Assembly: GCF_001547895.1 (NCBI RefSeq)
Contig: NZ_AP014627.1
Location: forward strand, 5,830,001-5,894,000
Origin: Pseudomonas sp. Os17
GTDB taxonomy: Bacteria > Pseudomonadota > Gammaproteobacteria > Pseudomonadales > Pseudomonadaceae
Reading direction: 5' to 3'
DNA length: 64,000 nucleotides
Shown here: positions 19,658-29,916 of the stretch, one piece after another
Numbering within the stretch: the first letter of the stretch is position 1
How the letters are laid out: each line of letters starts with the position of its first letter
Notes under the pieces: model-generated
The model's database searches: none
Told to the model about the DNA's origin: nothing
What the model saw: the letters and a program-made list of their open reading frames with translations, nothing else
Program-made: the position numbers and the translations under genes

Positions 19658-20829
19658 CAGCCTTGCCAGCTCTGCAGGCCGCGGGCGATGCGCGCCACGG
19701 CTTCTTGCAGGCGCGCCAGGTTCTGGGTGTAGGCAAAGCGCACATGGTGACCGGCCTGATGACGTCCAAAATCCAGACCCGGAGTGAAGGCCAGGTGCTC
19801 GGTTTCCAGGAAGTGCCGACAGAAGGCAAAGGCATCCCCACCAAAGGCGCTGATGTCGGCGTACAGGTAGAACGCTCCTTCCGGCTCCACGGCAATACCG
19901 AAGCCCAGCTCGCGCAAGGCCGGGAGCAGGAAGTCCCGACGGCGTCCGAACTCGGCGCGACGCTCCTCCAGCAGGCTGATGGTTTCCGGCTCGAAACAGG
20001 CCAGGGCCGCGTACTGGGCCATGCTGGGTGCACTGATGTAGAGGTTCTGCGCCAGCTTCTCCAACTCGCCCACCGCCGCCGGTGGTGCCACCAGCCACCC
20101 CAGGCGCCAGCCGGTCATGCCGAAATACTTGGAAAAACTGTTCAGCACAAACGCACTGTCATCGACTTCCAGAACACTGGCCGCGTCCGTGCCGTAGGTC
20201 AGGCCGTGATAGATCTCATCCACCACCAGATGCCCATTGCGCGCCTTGATCGCCGCGGACAGGCCCGCCAGCTCATCGCGACTGAGAATGGTCCCGGTGG
20301 GGTTCGCCGGAGACGCCACCAGGGCTCCGACACTGTCCTGGTCCCAATAGCGCTCCACCAGATCCGGCGTCAGTTGATAACGCACGTCCGGACCTACCGG
20401 CACCAGTTGCGCGGCGCCTTCCACCAGGCGCAAAAAATGCCGGTTGCACGGATAACCCGGGTCTGCCAGCAGCCAGTGCTTGCCCGGGTCGACCAACAGG
20501 CTGCTGGCCAGCAACAGGGCGCCGGAGCCTCCGGGGGTGATCATGATCCGCTCGGGGTCGATATCCAGGCCATAACGCTGCTGGTAGAACCCGGAGATGG
20601 CCCCGCGCAGCTCGGGAATGCCCCGGGCCGCGGTGTAGCGGGTCTTGCCGGCACTCAGCGCGGCCTGCCCGGCCTTGATGATCGGTTCGGCGGTGGTGAA
20701 GTCCGGCTCGCCGATCTCCAGGTGAATCACATCGTGTCCCGCCGCTTGCAGCTCATTGGCGCGAGCCAGCAGGGCCATGACATGGAAAGGTTCGATAGCG
20801 CGACTGCGCGCACTGTAGGGCAGAGCCAT
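19657..20829 (-). CDS. PLP-dependent class I/II aminotransferase
   Basis: A 390-residue fold-type I aminotransferase. The N-terminal segment has [12 protein letters not shown], and the PLP-lysine region is [16 protein letters not shown]. The ATG at 20829 has GGAAGG just upstream, and the longer open frame is not needed. The amino acid substrate cannot be read from sequence; relatives act on aspartate, alanine or aromatic amino acids. It is translationally coupled to sfsA, an arrangement shared by other pseudomonads. Confidence 0.88.
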   Translation of the reverse strand: MALPYSARSRAIEPFHVMALLARANELQAAGHDVIHLEIGEPDFTTAEPIIKAGQAALSAGKTRYTAARGIPELRGAISGFYQQRYGLDIDPERIMITPGGSGALLLASSLLVDPGKHWLLADPGYPCNRHFLRLVEGAAQLVPVGPDVRYQLTPDLVERYWDQDSVGALVASPANPTGTILSRDELAGLSAAIKARNGHLVVDEIYHGLTYGTDAASVLEVDDSAFVLNSFSKYFGMTGWRLGWLVAPPAAVGELEKLAQNLYISAPSMAQYAALACFEPETISLLEERRAEFGRRRDFLLPALRELGFGIAVEPEGAFYLYADISAFGGDAFAFCRHFLETEHLAFTPGLDFGRHQAGHHVRFAYTQNLARLQEAVARIARGLQSWQG

Positions 20830-21171
20830 TAGCCTTCCTTCATTACAAGGTGGGGAAGCAAAAAGTCCGATTCTACCCATCCAGAGAAGCCAGGGAGAAC
20901 CCGGAGCCGTTCACGCGGTCTGCTACCTTAGCCAACCGGCGCCAACAGAACCCGCAGATTTGACTAAAATCAATGATTGAACGAACCGTTCAACAGGCCG
21001 TGTCAGACTTTTCCCGTATCCATGAGCGATACACGACATAGGCTCGACAACCGGGAGTAGCGCGCTCTGGTTTGATCTGGTAAGTTCGCCCGCTTGCAGC
21101 CGCAGGGCCGGCAAGTGTCGGAGATGGAGCAATCCTGCGCAATGGATTACAAGAGTAGAGGCGGTCCATTC

Positions 21172-21612
21172 ATGCCCACCCAAGCAAAGCAACAGATTCA
21201 ATCGATCAGCGGTTTTGAACCTTATGTTGAAACTGCGGGCGAAGAGTACATGGGCAAGCCCATGCGCGAACACTTCACCAAGATCCTGAACAAGTGGAAA
21301 CAGGACTTGATGCAGGAAGTCGACCGCACTGTTGATCACATGAAAGACGAAGCGGCCAACTTCCCCGATCCGGCTGACCGTGCCAGCCAGGAAGAAGAGT
21401 TCAGCCTTGAACTGCGCGCCCGTGATCGCGAGCGCAAGTTGATCAAGAAGATCGACAAGACCCTGCAACTGATCGAAGACGAAGAATACGGCTGGTGCGA
21501 ATCCTGCGGCGTCGAGATTGGCATTCGCCGTCTGGAAGCCCGCCCAACCGCCGACATGTGCGTCGACTGCAAGACCCTGGCGGAAATCAAGGAAAAACAG
21601 GTCGGCAAATAA
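21172..21612 (+). CDS. dksA: RNA polymerase-binding transcription factor DksA
   Basis: A 146-residue protein that enters the secondary channel of RNA polymerase and, with ppGpp, represses rRNA promoters and activates biosynthetic ones. The coiled-coil tip motif DPADRA (DxxDxA) is at about 64-69, and the zinc finger has all four cysteines (CESCG... CVDC). This makes it the canonical zinc form, not the Cys-less paralogue DksA2. GAGG lies ten bases upstream of the ATG. In-frame upstream ATGs are possible, but the chosen start fits the family. Confidence 0.94.
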   Translation: MPTQAKQQIQSISGFEPYVETAGEEYMGKPMREHFTKILNKWKQDLMQEVDRTVDHMKDEAANFPDPADRASQEEEFSLELRARDRERKLIKKIDKTLQLIEDEEYGWCESCGVEIGIRRLEARPTADMCVDCKTLAEIKEKQVGK

Positions 21613-21630
21613 TCGCCGACTGAACCTGAA

Positions 21631-21656
21631 ACGGAGCGTACCCACGCTCCGTTTTC
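21631..21656 (+). terminator. dksA intrinsic terminator
   Basis: ACGGAGCGT (21631-21639) and ACGCTCCGT (21644-21652) form a 9-bp stem with an ACCC loop, followed by a short T-tract. Confidence 0.85.
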
Positions 21657-21670
21657 GTTTCCGCCGCTCC

Positions 21671-21699
21671 CTGCAGGAGCGAGCCCGCTCGCGAAAGCG
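21671..21699. repeat. single REP-like element
   Basis: CTGCAGGAGCGAGCCCGCTCGCGAAAGCG has the form of fluorescens-group REP sequences (GGAGCGAGC...GCTCGCGAA). It sits between the dksA terminator and gluQRS. No inverted partner is next to it. Confidence 0.6.
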
Positions 21700-21752
21700 C
21701 TCCCCCCCGAAGACATCGTCGCCCGGGGGCCAGACGAAGTAACATCCGCTCC

Positions 21753-22649
21753 ATGACTGCCTGCACATCCTCCTTGTACATCGGGCGCTTCGCCCCCACC
21801 CCCAGTGGCTACCTGCACTTCGGTTCGCTGGTGGCGGCCCTGGCGTCCTACCTGGATGCCCGCGCCGTCGGCGGCCGCTGGCTGGTGCGCATGGAAGACC
21901 TCGACCCGCCCCGGGAAGAGCCCGGCGCCCAGGCGGCGATCCTCAAGGCCCTGGAAAGCTACGGCTTCGAATGGGACGGCGACATGGTCCGTCAGAGCGA
22001 GCGCCACGCGGCCTATGCCGAGGTTCTCAATCGCTTGTTCAACCAGGGCCTGGCCTATGCCTGCACCTGCTCACGCAAACAGCTGGAGCCCTACCATGGC
22101 ATCTACCCGGGCCTGTGTCGCAACCTCGGCCATGCCCGGGAGCATGCAGCGATCCGCCTGCGCGTGCCGGAGCTGGAGTACCGCTTCACCGACCGGGTCC
22201 AGGGCGAGTACCACCAGCACCTGGGCCGGGATGTGGGGGACTTCGTGATCCAGCGCCGGGATGGCCTCTATGCTTATCAATTGGCCGTGGTGCTGGATGA
22301 TGCGTGGCAAGGCGTCACCGACATCGTCCGCGGTTCGGACCTGCTGGACTCCACACCGCGTCAGTTGTACCTGCAGGAGTTGCTGGGGCTGTCCCAGCCG
22401 CGCTACCTGCATGTGCCACTGATCACTCAGCCGGACGGCCACAAACTGGGCAAGTCCTACCGCTCGCCGCCACTGACCGAAGATCAGGCGCCGCCCTTGC
22501 TGTTGCGGGCGCTGCGGGCCCTGGGGCAGAAACCGCCAAGCGAACTGGCCGATGCCAGCGTGGCCGAGATCATGCGCTGGGGCATCGCGCACTGGGATGC
22601 CAGCTTGATTCCTCGCACGCCGAGCCTGCCGGAAGCGCAATTGAGCTGA
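21753..22649 (+). CDS. gluQRS: Glutamyl-Q tRNA(Asp) synthetase
   Basis: A 298-residue paralogue of the glutamyl-tRNA synthetase catalytic core. It attaches glutamate to queuosine at position 34 of tRNA-Asp. The HIGH-like motif is in GRFAPTPSGYLHFGSLVAAL (near 10-29), the zinc site starts with CTC near 108 and the KMSKS-like loop is KLGKS near 232. It lacks the anticodon-binding domain, as the family does. It follows dksA, as in E. coli and many gammaproteobacteria. Confidence 0.94.
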   Translation: MTACTSSLYIGRFAPTPSGYLHFGSLVAALASYLDARAVGGRWLVRMEDLDPPREEPGAQAAILKALESYGFEWDGDMVRQSERHAAYAEVLNRLFNQGLAYACTCSRKQLEPYHGIYPGLCRNLGHAREHAAIRLRVPELEYRFTDRVQGEYHQHLGRDVGDFVIQRRDGLYAYQLAVVLDDAWQGVTDIVRGSDLLDSTPRQLYLQELLGLSQPRYLHVPLITQPDGHKLGKSYRSPPLTEDQAPPLLLRALRALGQKPPSELADASVAEIMRWGIAHWDASLIPRTPSLPEAQLS

Positions 22650-22727
22650 CGCCCCTTGCAGCCTGGCGCCCATCCGTTACCATCGCCGCACGTTTTCGGG
22701 CACGTACACAATAATAGAGAGGCCGAG

Positions 22728-22904
22728 ATGTACATCTATCGCTTGGTCCTGCTCCTGGTAGTGGGGATCTATCTGTTTTCCCCCGCCATCATGGATTGGT
22801 GGATCGATGCTACAGGCGCCTGGTATCGCCCGTATCTGCTCTGGCTGATTCTGATCGTCGTGACCTTCATCCTGCAGAGCCAAAAAGATGCCGATGAGCT
22901 TTAG
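22728..22904 (+). CDS. Small membrane protein upstream of cbrA
   Basis: A 58-residue protein with two hydrophobic segments (YRLVLLLVVGIYLFSPAI and YLLWLILIVVTFIL) separated by a short polar turn. GAGAGG precedes the ATG at 22728. Its 3' end overlaps the start of cbrA, so it is probably cotranslated with it. A small ORF of this type precedes cbrA in other pseudomonads. A role in CbrA membrane function is possible but unproven. Confidence 0.7.
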   Translation: MYIYRLVLLLVVGIYLFSPAIMDWWIDATGAWYRPYLLWLILIVVTFILQSQKDADEL

Positions 22905-25842
22905 CCTGACCCAGATGATCCTGATCAGCGCCGCCTACTTGCTGGTGCTGTTCGGGGTGGCCTGGATCAGTGAGCGCGGCATGATTCCGCGCTCGATCAT
23001 TCGCCACCCGTTGACCTACACCCTGTCGCTGGGGGTCTATGCCAGCGCCTGGGCTTTCTACGGCACAGTGGGCCTGGCCTATCAATACGGCTACGGCTTT
23101 CTCTCCAGCTACCTGGGGGTGTCCGGAGCCTTCCTGCTGGCGCCGGTGCTGCTCTATCCGATCCTCAAGATCACTCGCACCTACCAGCTGTCATCCCTGG
23201 CGGATCTGTTCGCCTTCCGTTTTCGCAGCACCTGGGCCGGCGCCCTGACCACCATCTTCATGCTGGTGGGGGTCCTGCCCCTGCTGGCCCTGCAGATCCA
23301 GGCGGTGGCCGACTCCATCGGCATCCTCACCCATGAGCCGGTGCAGCACCGCGTGGCGCTGAGCTTCTGCGCGCTGATCACCCTGTTCACGATTTTCTTC
23401 GGCTCCCGGCACATCGCGACCCGGGAAAAACACGAAGGCCTGGTGTTCGCCATCGCCTTTGAATCGGTGATCAAACTGATCGCCATCGGCGGCGTCGGCC
23501 TCTATGCGTTGTACGGGGTTTTCGATGGGCCGCAACAGCTGGAGCTCTGGCTGCTGCAGAACCAGACCGCCCTCGCTGCGCTGCATACGCCCCTGCAAGA
23601 AGGTCCATGGCGCACTCTGCTGCTGGTGTTCTTCGCCTCGGCCATCGTCATGCCGCACATGTACCACATGACCTTTACCGAAAACCTCAACCCCCGCGCC
23701 CTGGTCAGCGCCAGTTGGGGCCTGCCGCTGTTCCTGCTGCTGATGAGCCTGGCGGTGCCGCTGATTCTCTGGGCCGGACTCAAACTCGGCGCCACCACCA
23801 ATCCGGAATACTTCACCCTGGGCATCGGCATTGCCGCCAACAGCCCGGCCCTGGCCCTGCTGGCCTATGTCGGTGGCCTTTCCGCAGCCAGCGGCCTGAT
23901 CATCGTCACCACCCTGGCCTTGTCGGGGATGGCCCTGAACCACCTGGTGCTGCCGCTCTATCAGCCGCCGGCGGAAGGCAACATCTATCGCTGGCTGAAA
24001 TGGACCCGCCGCGCCCTGATCGTCGCCATCATCATGGCCGGCTATGCCTTCTATCTGCTGCTGGGGGCCGAGCAGGACCTGGCCAATCTGGGAATCGTCG
24101 CCTTCGTCGCCACCCTGCAATTTCTGCCGGGCGTGCTGTCGGTGCTGTACTGGCCGACCGCCAACCGGCGTGGTTTCATCGCCGGGCTACTGGCCGGGAT
24201 CCTGGTGTGGCTGGTGACCATGCTGCTGCCGTTGATCGGCAACCTGCAGGGGTTCTATATCCCGCTGCTGAACATGATCTACGTCCTCGACGACACCAGC
24301 TGGCACATGGCAGCCATCGCTTCGCTGGCCGCCAACGTGCTGATGTTCACCCTGATCTCGCTGTTCACCAACGCCAGCAGCGAGGAAGCCAGCGCCGCCG
24401 AAGCCTGCGCCGTGGACAACGTGCGGCGCCCGCAACGACGGGAACTGCATGCCGCCTCGCCCCAGGAATTCGCCACCCAACTGGCCAAGCCGCTGGGAGC
24501 CAAGGCCGCACAAAAGGAAGTGGAACAGGCCCTGCGCGACCTCTACCTGCCCTTCGACGAGCGTCGGCCTTACGCCTTGCGGCGCCTGCGGGACCGCATC
24601 GAAGCCAACCTCTCTGGGCTGATGGGACCAAGTGTTGCCCAGGACATGGTAGAGACCTTCCTGCCCTACAAGGCCGGCGGAGAAAACTACGTCACCGAGG
24701 ACATCCACTTCATCGAAAGCCGGCTGGAGGACTATCACTCGCGCCTGACCGGCCTGGCAGCCGAACTCGATGCCCTGCGTCGCTACCACCGGCAAACCCT
24801 GCAGGAACTGCCGATGGGTGTCTGCTCCCTGGCCAAGGACCAAGAAATCCTGATGTGGAACAAGGCCATGGAGGAGCTGACCGGCATTCCTGCGCAACAC
24901 GTGGTGGGGTCGCGCCTGAGCACCATCGCCAACCCATGGAAGGATTTGCTGCAAGGTTTCATCAATCTGCCGGACGAACACTTGCACAAGCAGCACCTGG
25001 CCCTCGATGGCCAGACCCGCTGGCTGAACCTGCACAAGGCGGCCATCGACGAGCCCCTGGCCCCGGGCAACAGCGGCCTGGTGCTGCTGGTGGAAGACCT
25101 CACCGAAACCCAGACCCTGGAAGACAAACTGGTGCACTCCGAGCGCCTGGCCAGCATCGGGCGCCTGGCCGCCGGGGTCGCTCACGAGATCGGCAACCCG
25201 ATCACCGGCATTGCCTGCCTGGCGCAGAACCTGCGGGAAGAGCGCGAGGAGGACGGCGAACTGACGGAGATCAGCGAGCAGATTCTCGAACAGACCAAAC
25301 GCATCTCGCGCATCGTGCAGTCGTTGATGAGCTTCGCCCACGCCGGCAGCCACCAGCACAATGACGAAGCCGTGTGCCTGGCCGAAGTCGCTCAGGACGC
25401 CATTGGCCTGCTGGCCCTGAACCGACGCAATTTCGAAGTGCAGTTCTTCAATCTGTGCGATCCCGACCACTGGGTCGATGGCGATCCTCAGCGCCTCGCC
25501 CAGGTGCTGATCAACCTGCTTTCCAACGCCCGCGACGCCTCCCCTCCCGGCAGCGCGGTACGCGTCAAGAGCGAGGCTTTCGAGCACACGGTCGACCTGA
25601 TCGTGGAGGACGAAGGCAGCGGCATTCCCAAGAACATCATGGACCGGTTGTTCGAACCGTTTTTCACCACCAAGGACCCTGGAGAAGGCACCGGACTGGG
25701 CCTTGCACTGGTCTATTCCATCGTTGAAGAGCATTATGGACAAATCACCATCGACAGCCCGGCCGATCTACAAAGCCAGCGCGGCACCCGTATCCGGGTG
25801 ACCTTGCCGCGTCATGTCGAAGCGACGTCCGCTGTGAACTGA
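22888..25842 (+). CDS. cbrA: CbrA sensor histidine kinase with transporter domain
   Basis: A 984-residue inner-membrane sensor. The N-terminal 500 residues form an SLC5/sodium-solute-symporter-like domain of about 12-13 helices, followed by a STAC-type linker, a PAS domain (about 635-745), a HisKA domain with the phospho-histidine in [12 protein letters not shown] (near 764) and an HATPase domain with GTGLGLALV near the end. CbrA phosphorylates CbrB and sets the carbon/nitrogen balance; histidine transport has been reported for the P. putida or fluorescens protein. An ATG six bases downstream is an alternative start, and neither has a strong Shine-Dalgarno. Confidence 0.94.
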   Translation: MPMSFSLTQMILISAAYLLVLFGVAWISERGMIPRSIIRHPLTYTLSLGVYASAWAFYGTVGLAYQYGYGFLSSYLGVSGAFLLAPVLLYPILKITRTYQLSSLADLFAFRFRSTWAGALTTIFMLVGVLPLLALQIQAVADSIGILTHEPVQHRVALSFCALITLFTIFFGSRHIATREKHEGLVFAIAFESVIKLIAIGGVGLYALYGVFDGPQQLELWLLQNQTALAALHTPLQEGPWRTLLLVFFASAIVMPHMYHMTFTENLNPRALVSASWGLPLFLLLMSLAVPLILWAGLKLGATTNPEYFTLGIGIAANSPALALLAYVGGLSAASGLIIVTTLALSGMALNHLVLPLYQPPAEGNIYRWLKWTRRALIVAIIMAGYAFYLLLGAEQDLANLGIVAFVATLQFLPGVLSVLYWPTANRRGFIAGLLAGILVWLVTMLLPLIGNLQGFYIPLLNMIYVLDDTSWHMAAIASLAANVLMFTLISLFTNASSEEASAAEACAVDNVRRPQRRELHAASPQEFATQLAKPLGAKAAQKEVEQALRDLYLPFDERRPYALRRLRDRIEANLSGLMGPSVAQDMVETFLPYKAGGENYVTEDIHFIESRLEDYHSRLTGLAAELDALRRYHRQTLQELPMGVCSLAKDQEILMWNKAMEELTGIPAQHVVGSRLSTIANPWKDLLQGFINLPDEHLHKQHLALDGQTRWLNLHKAAIDEPLAPGNSGLVLLVEDLTETQTLEDKLVHSERLASIGRLAAGVAHEIGNPITGIACLAQNLREEREEDGELTEISEQILEQTKRISRIVQSLMSFAHAGSHQHNDEAVCLAEVAQDAIGLLALNRRNFEVQFFNLCDPDHWVDGDPQRLAQVLINLLSNARDASPPGSAVRVKSEAFEHTVDLIVEDEGSGIPKNIMDRLFEPFFTTKDPGEGTGLGLALVYSIVEEHYGQITIDSPADLQSQRGTRIRVTLPRHVEATSAVN

Positions 25843-25864
25843 GACCGTCGAGAGAATTGAATCA

Positions 25865-27292
25865 ATGCCGCATATTCTGATCGTCGAAGACGAAACCATT
25901 ATCCGCTCCGCCCTGCGCCGTCTGTTGGAACGCAACCAGTATCAGGTCAGCGAAGCCGGCTCAGTGCAGGAAGCCCAGGAACGCTTCAGCATCCCCACGT
26001 TCGATCTGATCGTCAGTGACCTGCGCCTGCCGGGTGCTCCGGGCACCGAACTGATCAAGCTCGGCCAGGGCACTCCAGTGCTGATCATGACCAGCTACGC
26101 CAGCCTGCGCTCAGCCGTGGACTCGATGAAGATGGGCGCGGTGGACTATATCGCCAAGCCTTTCGACCACGATGAGATGCTCCAGGCCGTGGCGCGAATC
26201 CTTCGGGATCGGCAAAGCGCCGAGAGCGCAGCGCCAGATCGCCCAGCGGGCAAGGCCGGGGCGACCGCGGACAAGGCCGTTGCCGGCAACAGCAACGGTG
26301 AAATCGGCATCATCGGTTCCTGTCCGCCCATGCAGGACATGTACAGCAAGATCCGCAAGGTCGCGCCGACAGACTCCAATGTCCTGATCCAGGGCGAATC
26401 CGGCACCGGCAAAGAGCTGGTGGCCCGGGCGCTGCACAACCTGTCCAAACGCGCCAAGGCGCCGATGATCTCGGTGAACTGCGCTGCCATCCCGGAAACC
26501 CTGATCGAATCCGAACTGTTCGGCCACGAGAAAGGCGCCTTCACCGGCGCCAGTGCCGGTCGTGCCGGCCTGGTGGAAGCGGCAGACGGCGGCACCCTCT
26601 TCCTTGACGAAATCGGCGAGCTGCCGTTGGAAGCCCAGGCCCGCCTGCTGCGCGTCCTGCAGGAAGGCGAGATCCGTCGGGTAGGTTCGGTGCAGTCGCA
26701 AAAAGTCGACGTGCGCCTGATAGCAGCGACTCACCGCGACCTGAAGAGCCTGTCGAAAATCGGCCAGTTCCGTGAAGACCTGTACTACCGCCTGCACGTG
26801 ATCGCCTTGAAACTGCCAGCCCTGCGCGAGCGGGGGGCCGACGTCAATGAAATTGCCAACGCCTTCCTGGCTCGACAGAGTGCGCGCATCGGTCGTTCGG
26901 ACCTGAGGTTCGCCGCCGACGCCGAACAGGCGATCCGTCATTACTCCTGGCCGGGGAACGTGCGTGAGCTGGAGAACGCGGTCGAGCGTGCGGTGATCTT
27001 GTGCGAAAGCCCGGAGATCTCAGCTGACCTGCTGGGCATCGATATCGAATTGAGCGACCTGGAAGACGACGACTTCGTCGGCCTGGCGCCACAGCCGGGT
27101 AACACCAGCCACGAACCTACGGAAGACCTTTCCCTGGAGGACTACTTCCAGCATTTCGTTCTTGAGCACCAGGACCACATGACCGAGACCGAGCTGGCAC
27201 GCAAGCTTGGGGTCAGCCGCAAATGCCTGTGGGAGCGGCGCCAGCGTCTGGGCATCCCGCGCCGCAAGAGCGGGGTCGCCAGCGAAAGCTGA
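25865..27292 (+). CDS. cbrB: CbrB sigma-54-dependent response regulator
   Basis: A 475-residue NtrC-type enhancer-binding protein. The receiver domain has Asp52 in VSDLRLPG, the AAA+ domain has GESGTGKE near 177-184 and the sigma-54 contact loop GAFTGA near 224, and the C-terminal Fis-type helix-turn-helix is [20 protein letters not shown]. It is encoded 22 bp after cbrA. Its best-known target is crcZ, directly downstream, where a matching binding site is visible. Confidence 0.96.
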   Translation: MPHILIVEDETIIRSALRRLLERNQYQVSEAGSVQEAQERFSIPTFDLIVSDLRLPGAPGTELIKLGQGTPVLIMTSYASLRSAVDSMKMGAVDYIAKPFDHDEMLQAVARILRDRQSAESAAPDRPAGKAGATADKAVAGNSNGEIGIIGSCPPMQDMYSKIRKVAPTDSNVLIQGESGTGKELVARALHNLSKRAKAPMISVNCAAIPETLIESELFGHEKGAFTGASAGRAGLVEAADGGTLFLDEIGELPLEAQARLLRVLQEGEIRRVGSVQSQKVDVRLIAATHRDLKSLSKIGQFREDLYYRLHVIALKLPALRERGADVNEIANAFLARQSARIGRSDLRFAADAEQAIRHYSWPGNVRELENAVERAVILCESPEISADLLGIDIELSDLEDDDFVGLAPQPGNTSHEPTEDLSLEDYFQHFVLEHQDHMTETELARKLGVSRKCLWERRQRLGIPRRKSGVASES

Positions 27293-27300
27293 ACCGAGGC

Positions 27301-27327
27301 TGTCGAATGTGCGGGTGACATTCGACA
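27301..27327. repeat. 10-bp inverted repeat just after cbrB
   Basis: TGTCGAATGT (27301-27310) and ACATTCGACA (27318-27327) are perfect inverted repeats with a 7-base spacer. No U-tract follows. It could be a protein-binding site or an mRNA-stabilising hairpin at the cbrB 3' end. Confidence 0.6.
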
Positions 27328-27340
27328 AAATGCAAAAAAC

Positions 27341-27366
27341 TGTTACCCACATCATTGGACGTAACA
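27341..27366 (+). promoter_or_regulatory. CbrB binding site upstream of crcZ
   Basis: TGTTAC (27341-27346), exactly 14 bases, GTAACA (27361-27366). This equals the palindromic motif reported for CbrB at the P. aeruginosa crcZ promoter. It lies about 125-150 bp upstream of the predicted crcZ start, a normal distance for a sigma-54 enhancer. Confidence 0.82.
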
Positions 27367-27370
27367 AAAG

Positions 27371-27405
27371 CCGGGGCTAAAGGTAACGAAGCCCCGGTTT
27401 TTTTT
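27371..27405 (+). terminator. cbrB intrinsic terminator
   Basis: CCGGGGC (27371-27377) pairs with GCCCCGG (27391-27397) and is followed by eight T. It lies between the CbrB site and the crcZ promoter, so crcZ is insulated from cbrAB read-through. Confidence 0.85.
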
Positions 27406-27463
27406 CGTCTGAATAAGAGTGCCACAGGCTCCTAACCCCTTGTTTTACTGGGGATCGCAAAAG

Positions 27464-27480
27464 TTGGCACGGCACCTGCT
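27464..27480 (+). promoter_or_regulatory. sigma-54 promoter of crcZ
   Basis: TTGGCACGGCACCTGCT has the -24 GG and -12 GC separated by ten bases and differs from the consensus (TTGGCACG-N4-TTGCT) at one position of the -12 box. Transcription should start near 27491. Confidence 0.85.
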
Positions 27481-27490
27481 ATACGTTTGG

Positions 27491-27857
27491 TACAAGAACA
27501 ATAACAAGCAATGCACAAGACAATAAAAATAAGACGAATCGACTCACGCACAATAAAAACAACACGGCGGAGGCGCAGCTAACTGATTCTTTTGGAGAGG
27601 CGTTGTATTTGGGGCTTGCCCCACAACCAGGCCGAGAACAACAAAAACTGCCCTAAGGCAGAGCCTGAACTGGTTGGATCGAAAGGTCATTGCAACTCAG
27701 CGATCAAAGCAATCCGTTTGCTCTTGGCTCCCGATTGGGAGCGTCACACTGGGTAAACCAGGTGACGAGGGCGATCAACAAAAACAAGAAGCCCAAAACC
27801 AATAATAAAAATAGAGCACGCAACTATTCTGGGGGAGCTTCGGCTCCCCTTGTGGTT
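27491..27857 (+). ncRNA. crcZ: CrcZ small RNA, Hfq/Crc antagonist
   Basis: An RNA of about 370 nt that sequesters Hfq (with Crc) and so lifts catabolite repression. It occupies the cbrB-pcnB gap as in other pseudomonads. At least six A-rich CA motifs are visible: AACAATAACAA at 27497, ACAATAAAAATAA at 27520, ACAATAAAAACAACA at 27550, AACAACAAAAA at 27637, AACAAAAACAAGAA at 27777 and AATAATAAAAA at 27801. It starts after a sigma-54 promoter and ends in a GC-rich hairpin. The exact ends are predicted. Confidence 0.9.
27832..27857 (+). terminator. crcZ terminator
   Basis: GGGGAGC (27832-27838), TTCG loop, GCTCCCC (27843-27849), then a T/G-rich tail. A stable UUCG tetraloop closes the stem. Confidence 0.75.
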
Positions 27858-28035
27858 TGTGCAATTCGTATCCCCCCCGACGAAACCCTCACCGCCCCGG
27901 TAACACGCGGTTTTGGGCAGACCTACACAAGTCGCGGCAGCTTCCTACACCATCCTTCGACTAAATGCTAGAATCCCGGCCCATCATGCGGTCATTCTTC
28001 GTTTTGGCCGAACATTCCTTCAAACAGTGCATCCC

Positions 28036-29433
28036 ATGCTGAAGAAGCTGTTCCAGTCATTCCGTTCTCCCTTGCGTCGTACGCAACACCAACGCAGCAC
28101 CCCTGAAGTGCTCAATAGCAGCCAACATTCGCTGCAACGTGCCCAATTCAGCCGGTATGCGGTGAATATCGTCGAGCGCCTGCAGAACGCCGGCTACCAG
28201 GCTTACCTGGTGGGTGGCTGCGTGCGCGACATGCTGCTCAACATCACCCCCAAGGACTTCGACGTCGCCACCAGCGCCACACCGGAACAGGTCAAGGCCG
28301 AGTTTCGTAACGCGCGGATCATTGGCCGTCGTTTCAAGTTGGTGCACATTCACTTCGGTCGCGAAATCATCGAGGTCGCGACCTTCCGCGCCAACCACCC
28401 GCAGAACGACGACGAGGAGGACAGCAACCAATCCTCCCGCAACGAAAGCGGGCGAATCCTGCGGGACAACGTCTACGGCACCCTGGAAGAAGATGCGCAA
28501 CGCCGTGACTTCACCATCAATGCCCTGTACTACGATCCGGTCAGCGAGCGCATCCTCGACTACGCCAATGGCGTACACGACATTCGCAACAACCTGATCC
28601 GCCTGATCGGCGATCCTCGCCAGCGCTACCAGGAAGACCCGGTGCGGATGCTGCGGGCCGTGCGCTTCGCGGCAAAACTGAACTTCGGTATCGAAAAGCA
28701 CACCGCGACGCCGATCCGTGAACTGGCGCCCATGCTGCGGGAGATCCCCTCGGCGCGCCTGTTCGAGGAAGTGCTCAAGCTGTTCCTCTCCGGCTACGCT
28801 GCCGACACCTTCGAAATGCTGGTGGACCTGCAACTGTTCGATCCGTTGTTCCCGGCCAGCGCCGAAGCCCTGGAATACAACCCGACCTACACCCACACGC
28901 TGATCAGCGAAGCGCTGATCAACACCGACTTGCGGATCAAGCAGAACAAGCCGGTGACCCCAGCCTTCCTGTTCGCCGCCCTGCTCTGGCCGGCCCTGCC
29001 GGCCCGGGTGCTGCGCCTGCAGGAACGTGGCATGCCGCCAATCCCGGCCATGCAGGAAGCGGCTCACGAGCTGATCGCCGAACAGTGCCAGCGCATTGCC
29101 ATTCCCAAGCGCTTCACCATGCCGATCCGCGAGATCTGGGACATGCAAGAGCGCTTGCCGCGCCGCAGCGGCAAGCGCGCCGACCTGCTGCTGGATAACC
29201 CGCGTTTCCGTGCCGGCTACGACTTCCTGCTGCTGCGGGAAAGCGCCGGTGAGCAGACCGATGGCCTGGGTGAATGGTGGACCGATTACCAGGACGCCAA
29301 CGATGCCGAACGTCGGGACATGATCCGCGAACTGAGCGGCAAGGAAGATGCCAGCGGTGCCCCTCGCAAACGCCGGCGCAGCAGCGGCGCCAAGCGCAAG
29401 CGTGCCGGCGGCTCCAACGCTTCGGGCGAATAG
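28036..29433 (+). CDS. pcnB: Poly(A) polymerase I
   Basis: A 465-residue class II nucleotidyltransferase that adds 3' poly(A) tails to RNAs and so promotes decay. The catalytic region has AYLVGGCVRDMLL, the KDFDVATSA motif (metal-binding DxD) near 77-81 and RRFKLVHIHFG. The C-terminus is very basic (KRRRSSGAKRKR), as typical of PcnB. I chose the ATG at 28036 (product MLKKLFQSFRS); the longer open frame upstream has no good start and would run into the gap after crcZ. It is followed within 3 bp by folK. Confidence 0.94.
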   Translation: MLKKLFQSFRSPLRRTQHQRSTPEVLNSSQHSLQRAQFSRYAVNIVERLQNAGYQAYLVGGCVRDMLLNITPKDFDVATSATPEQVKAEFRNARIIGRRFKLVHIHFGREIIEVATFRANHPQNDDEEDSNQSSRNESGRILRDNVYGTLEEDAQRRDFTINALYYDPVSERILDYANGVHDIRNNLIRLIGDPRQRYQEDPVRMLRAVRFAAKLNFGIEKHTATPIRELAPMLREIPSARLFEEVLKLFLSGYAADTFEMLVDLQLFDPLFPASAEALEYNPTYTHTLISEALINTDLRIKQNKPVTPAFLFAALLWPALPARVLRLQERGMPPIPAMQEAAHELIAEQCQRIAIPKRFTMPIREIWDMQERLPRRSGKRADLLLDNPRFRAGYDFLLLRESAGEQTDGLGEWWTDYQDANDAERRDMIRELSGKEDASGAPRKRRRSSGAKRKRAGGSNASGE

Positions 29434-29436
29434 TGG

Positions 29437-29916
29437 ATGGAACGTATCTACATCGGCATGGGCAGCAACCTGGCTGCCCCTGAAGAGCAACTGCGCAGCG
29501 CCGTCGAGGCCCTGGCGCAGTTGCCCGACAGCCAACTGCGCGGCGTCTCGGCCTTCTATCAAAGCGACTCCCTGCTTCCGGGCCAACCGCGCTACACCAA
29601 TGCCGTGGCGGCGCTGGACAGCAACCTCGAACCCCTGGCGCTGCTCGATGCCCTGCAGGCGATCGAAAACCAGCAGGGGCGCGAGCGCAACGAGCGCTGG
29701 GGGCCACGCACCCTGGACCTGGACATCCTCCTGTTCGGTGACCGTCTGCTCGACGAACCCCGTCTCAAGGTGCCTCATTACCACATGCACGCCCGCCCCT
29801 TTGTCCTCTATCCCCTGGCGGAACTGGCCCCTGCCGAGTTGCGGCTGGCCGATGGGCGCAGCCTCAAGGCACTGCTCGACGCTTGCCCATTTGTCGGCCT
29901 GGAACGCCTGGCCTGA
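29437..29916 (+). CDS. folK: HPPK, 6-hydroxymethyl-dihydropterin pyrophosphokinase
   Basis: A 159-residue folate-synthesis enzyme that transfers pyrophosphate from ATP to 6-hydroxymethyl-7,8-dihydropterin. The signature is RWGPRTLDLDILLFG (near 88-102), with the acidic pair that binds Mg-ATP. It begins 3 bp after the pcnB stop, so the two share an mRNA. Confidence 0.96.
   Translation: MERIYIGMGSNLAAPEEQLRSAVEALAQLPDSQLRGVSAFYQSDSLLPGQPRYTNAVAALDSNLEPLALLDALQAIENQQGRERNERWGPRTLDLDILLFGDRLLDEPRLKVPHYHMHARPFVLYPLAELAPAELRLADGRSLKALLDACPFVGLERLA

Noticed and set aside
19658..20098. N-terminal extension of sfsA in the open frame up to 20098
   Set aside because: It lies inside the aminotransferase gene in another frame; the sfsA start at 19657 gives the family length and a TGATG overlap.
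27490..27820. Repeated A-rich blocks that could suggest a repeat array
   Set aside because: They are irregularly spaced AAN motifs inside CrcZ; there are no constant repeats or spacers as in CRISPR.
27913..28035. N-terminal extension of pcnB
   Set aside because: The extra residues do not resemble PcnB, and the frame runs into the non-coding gap just after crcZ.
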